Below are positions 24,801 through 36,540 of a stretch of DNA of 64,000 nt, piece after piece. The translations under genes and the position numbers were made by a program. The notes under the pieces were generated by a model that saw nothing but the letters and a program-made list of their open reading frames with translations, ran no database searches and was not told the origin of the DNA. Location: the NCBI GenBank assembly GCA_037903475.1, contig JBAJFG010000015.1:930001-994000 (forward strand), in the 5' to 3' direction. Each line of letters begins with the position of its first letter. The stretch's first letter is position 1. This DNA is from Ancylostoma caninum. Its lineage: Eukaryota > Nematoda > Chromadorea > Rhabditida > Ancylostomatidae.

Positions 24801-26940
24801 ATGACCCTCTCAGAGTACCGTAAAAAAGTATCCAGGTTGAATTTTTAAGTATTTATTTCCTCTCGTTGAAGAGCCAAAATATCTATTTCTTTCATGCTAG
24901 CTTTGAAGCAAAGAAACTAGCAGAAGCACTGAAAAGGGGGAACTTCAAAAATGTGTTGCATGCGTTTCATCCTCTCGGAAGCTTTGAACCTCAGATTTCA
25001 TTGTACTCAGTGAGAAAAACTATTCTACCAGTGTGAGCATATCTTCGAGACGAAGTTGTGTAAAATTTCCTTTTTAGAGGGAGTGTCTGCAGAAGAAATC
25101 ATCGAACAAATGAAAACGAAATACGACAAGCAGTCAAGACTTCATTTTCTAACAAGCACGGATGTTGCGTATGTTATTCTAAGTAGTTCAATCAAACATG
25201 CGTAATACCTTGTTCCCGCACGATGTTGCTGTCTCAGGCTCCTCGATGATAACGCAGTGGGAGAGGCACCCAAAGTTGATGAGCATGTTTGTCCGGAATG
25301 TGGCGAAGGACCGATGCCACTTGCGAAGCTCCGTGATCACACGTCCGAAGTACATAGAAATATTTCAAAACTGAGACAGGTGGAGCAAGACAACCAGCGC
25401 GAAAGGCCTTCGAACTACGATATTTACTACTACTGTGATTTTTGTTTGTTTTCTTGCTTTACCCATTCGGTACTGGAGTCGCACTTACAGGTACGTAGCT
25501 TGCCTTCTATTTATATCCATTAAACTGTCCTCAGAAGTATATTCCAGACATATCATGCTCGAAACCGTTCCGAATATGAGCCGAAGCTACCTACGCCTAC
25601 TCCAGTTGACTGTCCAAAGTGTGGCATCTCGTTCAGGACGCGTTATCTGTTAGCAGTACATTGTGTTGGTGTACATACTACCGCTATGACGGACTTCTCA
25701 CTCGTGCAGATATCGTTTGACAGCTGGACGCAGTTCGAGGTAATACAGGTTTCTTTTGCTTATTTGTTGACCGCATTACTAGAACCATAGCCCAACGACG
25801 GCTCCTGGCAGGTCTTTGGCGAATCCAAAACTGTTTATTAAAGTCTACTGCTGCCAATTACTTTTTTTCATTGGGGTTCTACGACATATGCTACTGTTAT
25901 ATTGGATGGAAAATGGGCAGCCGCGTCGCGGCCGTTCGCACGGCAGCGCGGCTTCCCGCCCGCAGTCCAATAAACTTGGCTCTGCTGTCATACATTACAA
26001 ATTCTGCACGAGGTTAGATGGATCATGGTTGTACGACAGTGAACTGTTCCTGAACTAATGTAGATAAATGACAGTAAAAATTCTTTAAAATATTGCATTG
26101 CGATGGACTCTGAGCTCTATCTTGTGGGTGAAGTAGAAGTTTGATGACGAGTTGAAGCGTAGAAATTGTGCAAATGTATGAATATAATGAATCTGAAAGA
26201 CTTTTCTTCAGCCTTGGCGAACAACAATGGAAAGAGACACCCAAACAGTTCTTGTCAAGAGCGGTATGCAAGCTTGGAACACGAAGCTGATTCATTCATA
26301 CCATTGCCAGTTCGACCAGACCGTAGTGACCTCTACCCAAGATGAAAAAGAGGACAAGAAGCCCATGAACTGTCCAGCATTCATCCAGGTATTTCAAACA
26401 AGTAAAGTAACGAACCTACTAAAGCTAATTGCCGATTTCCATTGTAGGTAATGGAAAATGAAGACGGTGTGCTTGATTGTGTGGCATGCTTTGGACATCT
26501 TGGTCATGAAATGGATGGTTTACCGCCGGAGCCTAAGAATGAGGTGAGAATGAAAGCACTTTTTCGTCCCGTTTCAACGCTACACCTGAAATCATTTTCA
26601 TCTCGGATTTATTTGCTCGAAGTAGCGCTTTTGTTTCTATATGTGATTAAAGTGCCACTTATATTTTGAAAGTAAAGACTGTGTCAATTTTCAGAACGCA
26701 GAGATGAAGCGAGATGAAGAGAACCCGAAAGACAAAGTGGAGCCATGCTTTTTGTGTGGCCACTTTTTGCCGCCTGAAATAGACGCAGAAGTCTGTGAAG
26801 AAGTGGAATGGTGCTGCTGTAGTAACTCAGAGTGCCATTTGTTAGCCCATGAGTGGTGTACTCGACTATTTGGAAAGCAATGTCCTGAATGTGAGAGAGG
26901 CGTACTGGTTGGCGAGCCACTCGAGCTGGGTGGAATGTAG
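21847..26940 (+). CDS. Multi-zinc-finger protein with two MULE-type DNA-binding modules
   Basis: Ten exons, 21847-21940, 22952-23391, 23457-23624, 24551-24677, 25078-25168, 25238-25490, 25548-25739, 26212-26388, 26448-26543 and 26695-26940, give 627 residues in phase. Order: a C2H2 finger at the N-terminus (CTLCKMSF..HLRRGH); CPEC and CEHC fingers and a CAVEGC finger (to ~170); module 1 starting FFEWKSDIEEET and ending in GCTDHIGHAKEP with LRQREEVRGLISKGVSAEEI; CPECGEGP and YYCDFC fingers; a CPKC finger; module 2 starting QFEPWRTTMERDT, with CPAFIQ and CVACFGHLGHEMDG; and a C-terminal RING-like CFLCGHFL..CPECERG cluster. The modules resemble the zinc-binding domain next to MULE transposases and in KRAB-A-domain-containing-2-like proteins. 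No DDE catalytic domain is visible, so a domesticated DNA-binding protein is inferred. The donor at 21941 and the 1-kb first intron are the weakest part. Confidence 0.72.
22135..22818. mobile_element. Large foldback element in the zinc-finger gene's first intron
   Basis: Arms of about 150 bases at 22135-22290 and 22670-22818 are reverse complements; both contain GAGCGCGTTCAGCATG and CAGGTGAGTGTTTTTC in their own orientation. A second palindrome (22303-22440), with arms GGTTGACCGATATCGACCGG and CCGGTCGACATCGGTCAG, is nested within. No coding potential is seen. Confidence 0.75.
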
Positions 26941-27162
26941 TCTTTGAAGTAGTTTTGAGCTTATATAGGCTAAATAATTTTGAAGATGGGCGCATCTCTA
27001 AAATCATGTTCTGAAGCTTTATGCTTATTACGACCGCTGCATATAGACCGTTCCACGAAAGGGAAGAGTGGGTGGGGCCAACCTCTGCGATTGGTCTCAT
27101 CCTCGGTCCGGCCAATCACGGCATCCCACCGTTGCGAATTGGACCACAAAGTATGTATATGC

Positions 27163-27434
27163 CAGTGGCGGACGCAGAAAGTGGGCGGGAGGGGGGGCGT
27201 GGGAAGAAAAATGGGGTCTCCGCCGTTTTGGGGACCCAGACGGAAAATAAAATTAATAATAATATTAATTATAATAATAAACAATAAATAAAAAATATAT
27301 TAAAAATAATAATAAAAATGAACAATTAAAAATAAACTAACACAAGATTTTTATTTGTATTGTAAAGTAATTTCGAAAATTTGGCGACCCATTCTCGGGG
27401 GGGGGGCGCCGCCCCCCCCCTGCGTCCGCCACTG
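27163..27434. mobile_element. hAT-like MITE, copy 1
   Basis: Ends are CAGTGGCGGACGCAG and CTGCGTCCGCCACTG. Flanking 8-bp sequences GTATATGC and GTGTATGC differ at one base and look like a hAT-type target duplication. The interior is AT-rich (AATAAT runs) with homopolymer G and C next to the right end. It is nearly identical to 40025-40305. Confidence 0.85.
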
Positions 27435-27939
27435 GTGTATGCATATATCGCGCTACCGTCAAACCAGTGCACGCGGCTAGTATAAATAGCTAAAATCCTT
27501 CGTCATTGAGTGGTATGTTTTAGATGGACATAGCGAGAGATAGTTGCAGTGAATGTCTCCTCACCCTTGAAAATTTCCGGCTTTGGCGATCCTTGTTCAT
27601 TTGATTTGTTCCAGCTGAATATGCATATGAATCTGCACTTGATTCGCTAATAATTTTGTTTTTTTTTTTCATTTTCTTACATGTTGTAAATGTTATTACT
27701 GTTAACTTGGTGCTTAACTGCGGGTTGTAAACATCATATTTTGGTGAGATTGTGGCATAAAAGCTTAATTATCTGCGTGCAATTACCATTACGTTTACGA
27801 TTGGCGTATTGAATACGCCAGTTGAGGCAACTACGATTGGCATATTCGATCAATACGCCAATTGTGGTAGCCTTGAAATGCCTCATTTCTCCTCACGATG
27901 ATATACACTCTGTATCCATAACAACGGAATTCGTAACAT

Positions 27940-28227
27940 ACAGTACCGGTCAATTACCGGTGCGTCACAAAATAAAACCACTCATCTGGTTTGCCGCGTC
28001 GCACCACCTATGCGATGCAGCAGATCAGCTGGGTGCCGTGGTTGTTGGGTGTTGCCGGTATTGATGTTTCGCTCATGTTTTTGAAGACAAGGACGCAAAG
28101 AAAAGGTTGTAAAACACCACTCGACAATAACAGTGCCCACTTGGTGTGCCGCGCCGCGTAGGTGGTGCGGAGCGACACACCAGACAAGCGGTGTTCTGTT
28201 ATGCAAAATTGATTGACTGACACTGTA
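27940..28227. mobile_element. MITE family B copy
   Basis: It begins ACAGTACCGGTCAATTACCG and ends TTGACTGACACTGTA. Internal words TTTGCCGCGTCGCACCACC and GGTGGTGCGGAGCGACAC are the inverted arms. Confidence 0.7.
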
Positions 28228-28398
28228 TCTGCTTGAATTTTGCTTCATTATGAAAGTTTTGGAAGGAAAATCCCCTCAGTAGTACAAAGAAAGTTGATTC
28301 AAGAAACACATAAACTTCATTCTGCGAATGCGTTTATCACAAGGAAAAGTAGTTTGTTATCGCATTTTATGTGTATCTCTTCGTCACTTCGAGCGTCT

Positions 28399-28585
28399 TC
28401 ACGTTTCGGCTGCAATTTTCGCAAGCTGCTTCGAATTCAGGTCTGGGCATGCCTCGTAGCCGTCGTCAGGCATGTTTGTCTTTGACTGTAATGGTTGCAG
28501 TGATTGGAGAGCACTTTTGTTCACAATAGAAAAAGTTACTTACTATTATGTTAGACTTTGCCGCTTTGTCAGCTGGAGCTGGGGG
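28399..28585 (-). CDS. Fragment or 3' end of a small nematode-type protein gene (paralogue of the 54.9-55.8 kb gene)
   Basis: Two exons on the minus strand, 28585-28544 and 28485-28399, join in phase to encode a 42-residue C-terminus and a TGA stop. The first exon encodes PPAPADKAAKSN and the second ends with DDGYEACPDLNSKQLAKIAA. The 11-residue DDGYEACPDL block and the LxxIAA ending are shared with the complete gene at 54942-55752, and the intron position before this exon is conserved. No exon equivalent to that gene's long Cys-rich first exon was found upstream, where MITE copies have accumulated, so it may be truncated or have diverged. Function is unknown. Confidence 0.55.
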
Positions 28586-28676
28586 CTGGAAAAAATAAAT
28601 GGAGAGAAAAGTTCTTCTGGAAACGAATCACAAACTTCCGAGTGATCCATATAAAAAAGTATTTGGTATTCGAAAG

Positions 28677-28957
28677 GTGAAGTGCCGGTCGAACGTACTT
28701 GCACCACAGAATGCCATCTGTCCTGCCGCTCCGCACCACCCAAGAGGGGGGGCACAGTAGCTGGCTGTGATTGTCGGTACTGATGTTTTGTTTATGTTTT
28801 CCACTGTTTATGGTATAGAAACACATAAAAACGGTAAGGAATACAAGCAAACTATACCGATGACCGCAGTTCCCAGCTGCTCTGTCGCGCCGCATGGGTG
28901 GTACGGCGCGGCAGAGCAGATGAACGGTAGCCTGTGATTCAAGAGTGGTTCGCTGTA
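28677..28957. mobile_element. MITE family B copy
   Basis: The left side has GTGCCGGTCGAACGTACTTG and TGTCCTGCCGCTCCGCACC. The right side has GGTGGTACGGCGCGGCAGAG and AAGAGTGGTTCGCTGTA. The arms are inverted with a unique centre. Confidence 0.65.
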
Positions 28958-29998
28958 TTCTTTTTGTTGACATCGTACACGACTGCAGCACAATTCACGC
29001 ATTTCATGCGGAAATATCCCACACCGAGTCCTGTGGGCGACTAGCCAGCAACTGCGTCAGATGCGGCGCTGCCGTGCTCGATCAATAAAACTGGTTAAAA
29101 CAGGATTTTCTTCAATTTTTCCATGTGCAGTGTAGCACCCTGCGTCGTTGATGCTCTAGCGGTATCGTCTTCGATACGTACTGATTATCGATGGGTCGTG
29201 CCGCAGCAGCTCTAGCGACGCTACGCCCAAAGTCGATAATTAGCGAAATCGATGCGCTGGCCAGCCGACGCGCAGGGTGATATATCCTACTTGGAGTATA
29301 GCGGTAACCTACAGCACCTTGCCCAATGAATCGACTAGGCACCAGAAGTGTGCTTGCACAAATTTGCCCTCGCATGAATAGTAACAGCATCTTGATCACT
29401 AGATAGGAATCTCATGTCCCTTGTGTGGAATCTCACCTTCAAATCATTGGACTTCTGCGTTCTATGATCTTCAGAACGCTCAATTTTAGCGCTCTGGAAA
29501 TCAGAATGCTGGAATCGCTACTGTAGTCGAACTGTGTGGAAATTCTCTCCAACCTTTGGTCCTTCGCTCGGAGTAGGTGGCCCTCCTGCACTTCTCCTCT
29601 CTTCTCCTTTCTTTCCGTCCGAACATTTGATAACTGATATAAATATGAGGGATAATGTGCAGATTGTTTCCAATATAACCCAGTACATGTCCTGTAAAAT
29701 TCCAGGTGTTACTGGAACGGAAATATACTCTGTTACGAAAGCACATCTACAGGTGCTGCAACATCCATTCTGTCGATCCTGTCATCATTTCCTGCACTAC
29801 TTGCCCTGGAAAGCTCGTGGAAGATTGTAGCTCACCACGAATGCTGTGTGACCACCGCACAGATGACGCCCTGCTTCTGACTGGATATGAAAATGAGTTC
29901 TGGGCAAGGGCTGTTTGAAGAAATGATTGATTATCTTCTCTTGTCTCGATGATTGATTACCCAGTAGTCGAATGGTATCACCACTCTCTGCCAGCTCA

Positions 29999-30229
29999 AG
30001 CTTTATTTATAGTGCATCGAAGTCCGATCTGGTCGGATAACGAATGATACGTATCGATCGTCGGATAAGGAAGATCAATGCGTATCTTTTGTTATCCGAC
30101 CGGAAAAACATTGATACCGGCGATGCCAGACAATTACAGTGTTCGCTTGGTCTGCCGTATCGCGTAGGTGCGGCGCGGTAGACCAGACGGGCGGTGTTCC
30201 GTCATGAAAGTAATTAACCGGCACTGTAC
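29999..30229. mobile_element. Composite: nested palindrome plus right half of a family B MITE
   Basis: Positions 29999-30105 match the element nested at 9594-9716 (TTTATAGTGCATCG, then GTCGGATAAC and GTTATCCGACCGGA arms). It is followed by a family B right arm ending AACCGGCACTGTA. The left half of the host MITE is missing. Confidence 0.65.
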
Positions 30230-31022
30230 AATTCAACTATGTCAGCTCTTCAGTGCCTCAGTGCATAAGAAAAGATACGGAACAATCGTTTATCACCTAT
30301 TCTGAACCTACTGGGATAAATTTTCCGCCTGACGCTGAACCTCAATTTCAAGAAAAAATTGAATCGAATATTTTTTATCCTGGAAACGTCTAGGACAACC
30401 GCAACTAAACGAACTGATTTTTAAAGTTTTCTTCTGGAACATGTAATCCCGTTTTTCGCGTTTGTACAAATAGGCTACACTTTTTTCTCCATATCAATTG
30501 GCAGTCTTGTGCTCCGATGTCAAAATCGTTTGCGATGCTGAAACATGCGAGATGAAGAAGTGAAGGTATGACTGTAATGTGGCGCGTTGTTGGGTGGTTT
30601 TCCTGGATCACTCCTTTGTGACCATGCTCTTGGCCATAATTTCTGTGCACATGGGCGATTTTTTTGTGTTCCTTTTATAGTTATGATTCGTTAGCAGCTA
30701 TTTCCACATGTCACAATTTCCCTGAGAAGCGAAGATTTTTGTGAGTGGTGAAGTGCAGTCGGGGGCTATCGAGAGTTCACATCTGCACAGCTGCGATTTT
30801 TCGTAGACCTGTTTGCCGCGCTTATTCCGATGATCCTTATTTTTCATTCATTTCGCGGATGTCGCATAAACCAGCTTAAAATCTTTTCTGACTTGATGTA
30901 ATGGCCATTTTTCATTTGAAAACAGTTCTGAACTGAAATCCTTCCTCCAATTTTTCTTAAATTCACATCTCGTTTTGTTTTTTTTTTTCTCTACATCCAC
31001 TAGCGCTTGCAGTTGTAAGGTT

Positions 31023-34000
31023 ATGAAATGTTATAAAGCTGCCGTGATCGTTTCTTTGATTATCGTCACTACTTTTATAACGGTTCTACTATGCACGATA
31101 GTCAGCTATGTAACAGTATCCAATAATTATTCGACTGTAGAAGGGCAGAAGTTTGTAGCATTGAAACCGAATCATGAACGTCTCGGGAACCAGGTACGCT
31201 TTCTTAGATCGGCTGTTCGTTCCCCATCATGAAAACCGAGAGGATATACGGGCTGGATTGTGCAAAAGAATTTTGAAATTAGGCCTAATACTCGTAATGA
31301 TCGTCTGTAAAAATATGCACCGGCGATCAACCAATCTTGCATCACACAACACCACCTGTTCGGCTTGACGCACTGCACCACTTACACGACGAGGCTGACC
31401 AACTTGGTGCTACGATTGTCGGACTTAGCTGCTACTGATGTTTCGCTTATATTTTCATCCAAGCGTTTCGGAATGAAGACAAGGACACGAAGAAAACGGT
31501 AGAAAATACCACTCGACAACTACAGCTTTCAGCCGGCCTGCCGCGCCGCGCTGCTGGTGCGCCGCGACAGACCAGACGGGTGGTATTCTGTGATGCAACT
31601 GAGATTGACCGACACTGTGTGTACATGTAAATGAGGGCAGGGATAAGTTACTGTGGGACGCTTGCTGCTTTGTTCGTATGCTCGAGATTTTTGGTATCCA
31701 GTGTACTGAGCTGTTTATTTAACGCACATTCACGACAAAAAGAAATTAAAAAAAGATAAAAGAATAACAGTCAACTCGCAGTCCACTACTTGTGTAGCAA
31801 AGCAAACAATTTTTACGTTTTTCTGTTCGATGAAGCATTGTCTCCTGCTCGGCAAAATCTGCACAAATTCTAGCTATTTCAACTTGCATCCGGCTTTGGC
31901 ATAGCCAAAAAGCTTGGCCGTGCGCTATATTACCCCCTGAATGAAGCAAAAACACTTCGATGCTACCTGAAACTATTGAGCACCACGTTCCCAAGAATTT
32001 CAAGTATCTACAGGATTCTACCTGTGAGTTTGTTTGCAGACAATACTAAAGTGTTCATTTGTTTGTTCATGAACTGTGAATTTACTTGCCTGGAATGGAT
32101 CGAGTCAGGGGTAGGCTCGAAATATATGAAAAATGTAAACTTTTAGCTCTTTTATTCATTAAGTTCCTCATTTGACTTCCCCGCGAATCTTTCTTGTAAT
32201 TTCCTTTTGTCACTCAAATAAAGTTTATCATTCTGTAAATTCCAGAAGAGCAGCATCAAACAAACAGAAGTCGAGTTTGCTTTCGATGAACATGGCCGAA
32301 GGACATGCTGCCGTTATGATGATCCATCAAGGTAGTTCAATATTTTCAAGGGTTTATGGATGGCATTATTTTTTCTCTCCATCCAGAATCAGAAAAAAAT
32401 ATGGATGGTAAGAAAAAGAAGCGATTCGGTACGAAAAATGGTTGTAGTCTGGTTCTTGGAAAGAGCATAGCGGTTCCGTGCAGCTTTCGTCCATATCGCT
32501 GACGTTCAATCAATGTATTGATTGGCCTACCCTCACATTACCGTATGCTTGTCACATTTCCGTTGCTAAAAAGTGTTGCCCTAATAATTTTTGTCATTGC
32601 AGCTATTTAATCCATATATTATACAGGGAACTCAACGGCCATGTACAAAGAGCGAGACTGCGGCGTGGCACTTGTGTTGTCCGTTTGCTGGCAGACGCAG
32701 ACAACCAGAGCCACATGCAGAACCTCTGTGTCTCTGCCCAAGAGAGAAACACAGAGAAAAAAGCTGTTTTCGCTTACAGTGGACGTCAACGACGGTGGCC
32801 TCGAGAAGGACGCAACGCCCACGGCTTTGAGAAGGACGCAACGCGACCGCGCCGCGCGCGCTGGGATCAGTGTCGTCTGCTGCCGAGATGCTATTTCTAG
32901 TCGTTCTTTCTCCCCATTTTGATCAAAAATCCTGAAAATCGGATAAAAAGCTGCTAGATATGGCATTACATCGTTCGCGAGGCACGCGACCGATAGCGCG
33001 ACGTACTTCTCGAGGCCGCCGATAGGCCACCGCCATTGACGTCCACTGTAGTTTGATAAATGTCTATGCCATAAATTACCTCACATACTCGGACAAACAC
33101 TAAATATTTCTTCTAATTTTGGAGGAGCTGATTTTTACTGTTTTCCTTGTGTTTCCAGAAAACCTGCTCGATTCACTCAAGAAGTTCAGGACAAACTTTC
33201 TTCTTCCAGGTTAATTGGTCATCCAGCCAAGTATCTCCTCCTGCAGATGAGTTTTGCACAGAACGCGCGTTATTTCGAGGAGTACCTATCGGAGCTACGA
33301 GCACTATTCCAATTTTCCTCGAAAAGCCATGAACAGGGCAATCGCAATCTACATCGGCTTAATGTGTGAGATATTTGTCGGTTTGAACCGGAATTTCGTG
33401 ATTTCCCTGAGGGTCAGATCCAGATGGAGGGGGGGGGGTGTAGAATACCGCTGGGAAGGTAAGGGTAAATGTCGCTGAATTTTTCCGCAAAATTATTCTG
33501 GCTGAGCAGTTCTTCAACGTCAACTTGGTGTAACTTCTGTTCAGTGCTAACGCAACGGACTTCATGTGTGTTCATATTCGTAGAACAGATTTCTTGGATT
33601 TTGGTATAGGGTCGGATCTAAATAGTACATTAATAGCAGCGAAGGATATAGCTTCAAGAAAGGTAAGTGAGTAAATCTGAGTTGTTGGGATAGTGAAGAA
33701 AAAAAAACCAAAGGGAAAAGGAAAAAAGCTCAACTTCCGTGTCATAGTGTTACCTTATACACAATTTTCAATCCTGCCAGTTGACCTACCAATCGATAAT
33801 CTCATTTAGTACTCATCAGTAAGGAGGAGAGGTCACGAGCAAAACCAAACACGAAAAAAATGAAGAAAATTTGAAAAAAAATAATACGTGGGATTCTAGG
33901 CCATTATTATTAGGTTCCGTGCAGAAACAATAACATTAGAATGAAAAGAAATAGGTCCACAGGGCAGAAATGTCACAAACTGGGTAATTAGGCCTCCATG

Positions 34001-34580
34001 TCATTTCATTGACACATCATTATTAGCTCAATAAATTACCAGTAATTTTGTGAAAATGTAAAGTTTAAGTTAAAAGCAAAGGAGTTTGAATTTTGTTTTT
34101 CTCCCAAATGATTGTGAATATTCAAGAAATTGTCCAAATTCCTCATATTTGGCGACGACAAGGATTTTATGAGATCTCTGGCAACTCAACTAGTAAGCAG
34201 CTCCTCAGATCGAACAGAGGTACTACCATACATATTTACTACTTGTTGATAGATAAAAACGAAAAGTTGCGTATTCAGATTGTACGTATATCCGAATTCT
34301 CCGAAATTGCTGATCTGTACATCTCGTATCGTCTTTGCAGCGCTTTCCTCATGAGCGCTGCATCGTCGACTTTTGGCTGGTGGTTAGCGTTCTTTTCACA
34401 GGATCAGAACTCAGTTTACTATTATAAAGACAAAAGACCGACTGACGACTATAAACTGTTAAAGGACGAATTTCAATTGTGGGTTGTGTTCGCTTGGAAG
34501 CAGATTTTTTGTAAACGCTAAGAAAAGTGTACGAAATAATTTTTCTTCACAGGAAATCGTGGCATCGATATGATGGCTGA
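31023..34580 (+). CDS. GT11 alpha-1,2-fucosyltransferase-like protein (copy 1)
   Basis: Eight exons, 31023-31193, 31874-32023, 32246-32331, 33210-33365, 33545-33662, 34127-34219, 34279-34478 and 34553-34580, give 333 residues. Glycosyltransferase family 11 enzymes transfer fucose from GDP-fucose in alpha-1,2 linkage onto Golgi glycans. The N-terminus is a short cytoplasmic tail plus one membrane anchor (~8-30), as in type II Golgi proteins. Family blocks: ERLGNQLFQLASGFGIAKKL, CCRYDDPSRL, the GDP-fucose motif HIRRTD (198-203), FLIFGDDKDFM and SSTFGWW (~287-293). Exon 4 could also begin at 33159, adding 17 residues, but the T-rich acceptor before 33210 matches copy 2. A CGCTTGCAG acceptor sits shortly before the ATG. 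Intron 1 holds a family B MITE and intron 3 a family A MITE. The acceptor sugar is unknown. Confidence 0.9.
31318..31619. mobile_element. MITE family B copy in intron 1 of fucosyltransferase copy 1
   Basis: It begins ACCGGCGATCAACCAATC and ends with GAGATTGACCGACACTGTGT. Internal inverted words include GCCTGCCGCGCCGCGC and GCCGCGACAGACCAGACGG. Confidence 0.65.
32775..33050. mobile_element. Palindromic MITE, family A
   Basis: It runs from ACAGTGGACGTCAACGACGG to CCGCCATTGACGTCCACTGT. GGCCTCGAGAAGGACG on the left pairs with CGTACTTCTCGAGGCC on the right. It lies in the intron before exon 33210 of the fucosyltransferase gene. Confidence 0.8.
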
Positions 34581-34837
34581 GTCTAATGGCTTTCAAACCC
34601 CTCCGAATTTTCTAATGTTGGACCTAGTGGCTGAGTTGTTCTATGGGCGTCCATTTCTATTATTTTTGATTCTTTTACAATTATCGTAGACTAGAGAGGT
34701 GTATAATTTCACATAGATTGCTATCTTTGAACAAAGCTACTTTCTTCTTTGTCTTTCCTGATTCGTAATGTAATTTATCCATTAGTTGGTGATAAATCAG
34801 TAAAGTTTTTGATAATAAAAGCGGCGATGTACCACTT

Positions 34838-35115
34838 ACAGTGGATGTCGACAGAGGTGCGCGTTTTTCGTAGTCTCGGAGAATACGCCACGCGACCGCC
34901 GCGCTTGTTCTGGGATCATCACCGTGAGAGCAAACCGTCGCGTTTTTTGATTGGTGGTTAGTCTCCTTGTTAGATGACATATAGGATGACAGGTCATCAA
35001 GAAAACATCGATTTGTTATTAATTGTTATTAATGCAGCAATTCCAGCGCGAGCGGCGCGGCCGCGTCGCGTGCTTCCCGAGTCCGCGGAAAACGCACCTT
35101 CATCGACTCCCACTC
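34838..35115. mobile_element. Palindromic MITE, family A (diverged copy)
   Basis: Left arm ACAGTGGATGTCGACAGAGG with GCCACGCGACCGCCGCGC; right arm GCGGCGCGGCCGCGTCGCG with CACCTTCATCGACTCCCACT. The arms are longer and more diverged than in other copies. Confidence 0.6.
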
Positions 35116-35159
35116 CAATCCGCCCTCATAAAATAAGTCTTCACCTAAGCATTTCGCAG

Positions 35160-35293
35160 TGAACACAAAGACACAGAGAAAACGGTGGGAAACACCGCTC
35201 TGCGACAGTTCTGCCGCACCGCGTAGGCGTTGCTGCGCGGCAGACAAGACCAGCGATATTCTGTGGTGCAAGAGTGATTGAACGGTCCTGTAC
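35160..35293. mobile_element. MITE family B, right half only
   Basis: It contains CACAGAGAAAACGGTGGGAA, CTGCCGCACCGCGTAGGCG and the terminal GTGATTGAACGGTCCTGTAC, which match the right side of other copies. It abuts the family A element on its left. Confidence 0.5.
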
Positions 35294-35695
35294 CTGTATT
35301 TTTTAAGTTGTCAACATTCCGAGAGAATGAGAGAGCAGTAGGAACGAAGCTGAGAAATGTTGGCTAAAACCGCTGCCATAGCGCTTGCATAACCCTTCAA
35401 AATCTTTCAAAATTGATCACGTGTTGACCCTATCAAGTTGTCCATCATATTTCCCCGTATTTTCCCAAAAACTGCTTCTAAAATACGATGACGGCTAGCG
35501 CAGGACCTGGGTGAATTATTGAGATTATTCAGGGTAAACGAGTTGATAACCATGTTAACGATGGGTAAATTTGGTATACGTTAAAACATTCACCCCAGGT
35601 GATCTCAATGATGCATGCGACCGCTTTGATCACGATCAGAGGTTAGGCTGAGCAGTTGAAGGTGTTGAGATTTAGCAACTGCTCAGGAAATCTAA

Positions 35696-36540
35696 GAACC
35701 GTGTTTTGCATCGGTATGCATGGGTTTTGCATGACTTTAAGAAAATCGTGGGTTTTTCGCGGGTTTTGCATGGAATTTGCATCGGATTTGGAGATGCATG
35801 GGTTCTGAATGGGTATGCATGGGTTTTGCATCGATTTAAGCAATGCTGAAAATTATTGATTAAAAAAAAACCGGGTTTTGCACCGGATTAAACCGGGATT
35901 TGCATAAGTGTGTATGGGTTTTGCATCGATTTGTGAAGAAACCGGTTATTTAGATTTTTCATTCATTATTTCCATTGTTTTTTTTTCACAATCAGGAGTG
36001 CTTTATGTATGATAAAAATTTACCCATTACGACCTCCATAATTATGCCAAAAATTTGCAGGTTTCTCTGAAATATGAAATTTTTGCATTTTAACATAGGG
36101 AGCATTCACCAGCTTAATGTACGATGCACCTCAGTCGGACATCCAGCAGAAGTTGGCCCGATCAAAAATGAGCTGAGAGAGGAGTTAAAAGTGCGCAATT
36201 CGGTGAAGTTGCAAGGTGTGCGACGACAGCGCAGTATTTTTGTTCTTGAGGTGTTTGGGAGCCACTCCCCCTACCCCCCTCCCCCACTCCAGGACGCGAA
36301 CTGGTCTCCCCGTACCCCCCTCCCCCACTCAAGGACGCGAAGTGGTCATCACAAACCCATGCAAAACCCACGTTACCTCATGCAAAACCAATGCAGAACC
36401 CATGCAAAACCCGGTTCTCAAACCGTGTTCTGCATGGGATTTGCATGGGATCTGCATGAGTGTGCATGACTTATTCGTGGGATTTGCATCTTTCAATCCG
36501 ATGCAGAACACGGTTTCATCCCATGCAAAACACGGTTTCT
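35696..36540. repeat. Dispersed GGGTTTTGCATG array with an inverted half
   Basis: From 35696 to 35935 there are about ten irregularly spaced copies of GGGTTTTGCATG or close variants. From 36357 to 36540 the reverse-complement words CATGCAAAACCC and CATGCAGAACCC recur. Between them (36265-36345) is a direct duplication of TACCCCCCTCCCCCACTC followed by AGGACGCGAA. Confidence 0.75.

Larger units (their letters stand above)
26941..28398. other. Intergenic region with two mobile elements
   Basis: No recognisable gene. It contains a hAT-like MITE (27163-27434) and a family B MITE (27940-28227). Near 27790-27850 the word GGCGTATTGAATACGCCA and a diverged copy form small palindromes. Confidence 0.5.
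28586..31022. other. Region without an assignable gene, MITE-rich
   Basis: It contains a family B MITE (28677-28957) and a nested composite copy (29999-30229). Open frames at 29534-29918 and 30405-30650 have no recognisable domain. If the 28.4-kb gene has upstream exons they should lie here on the minus strand, but none was identified. Confidence 0.4.

Noticed and set aside
33159..33209. 17 extra codons at the start of fucosyltransferase copy 1 exon 4
   Set aside because: Open and spliceable, but the acceptor before 33210 has a better pyrimidine tract and gives the 156-base exon seen in copy 2; kept as an alternative only.
35696..36540. Possible CRISPR-like array
   Set aside because: Spacing is irregular, words are degenerate and occur in both orientations, and the genome is eukaryotic.
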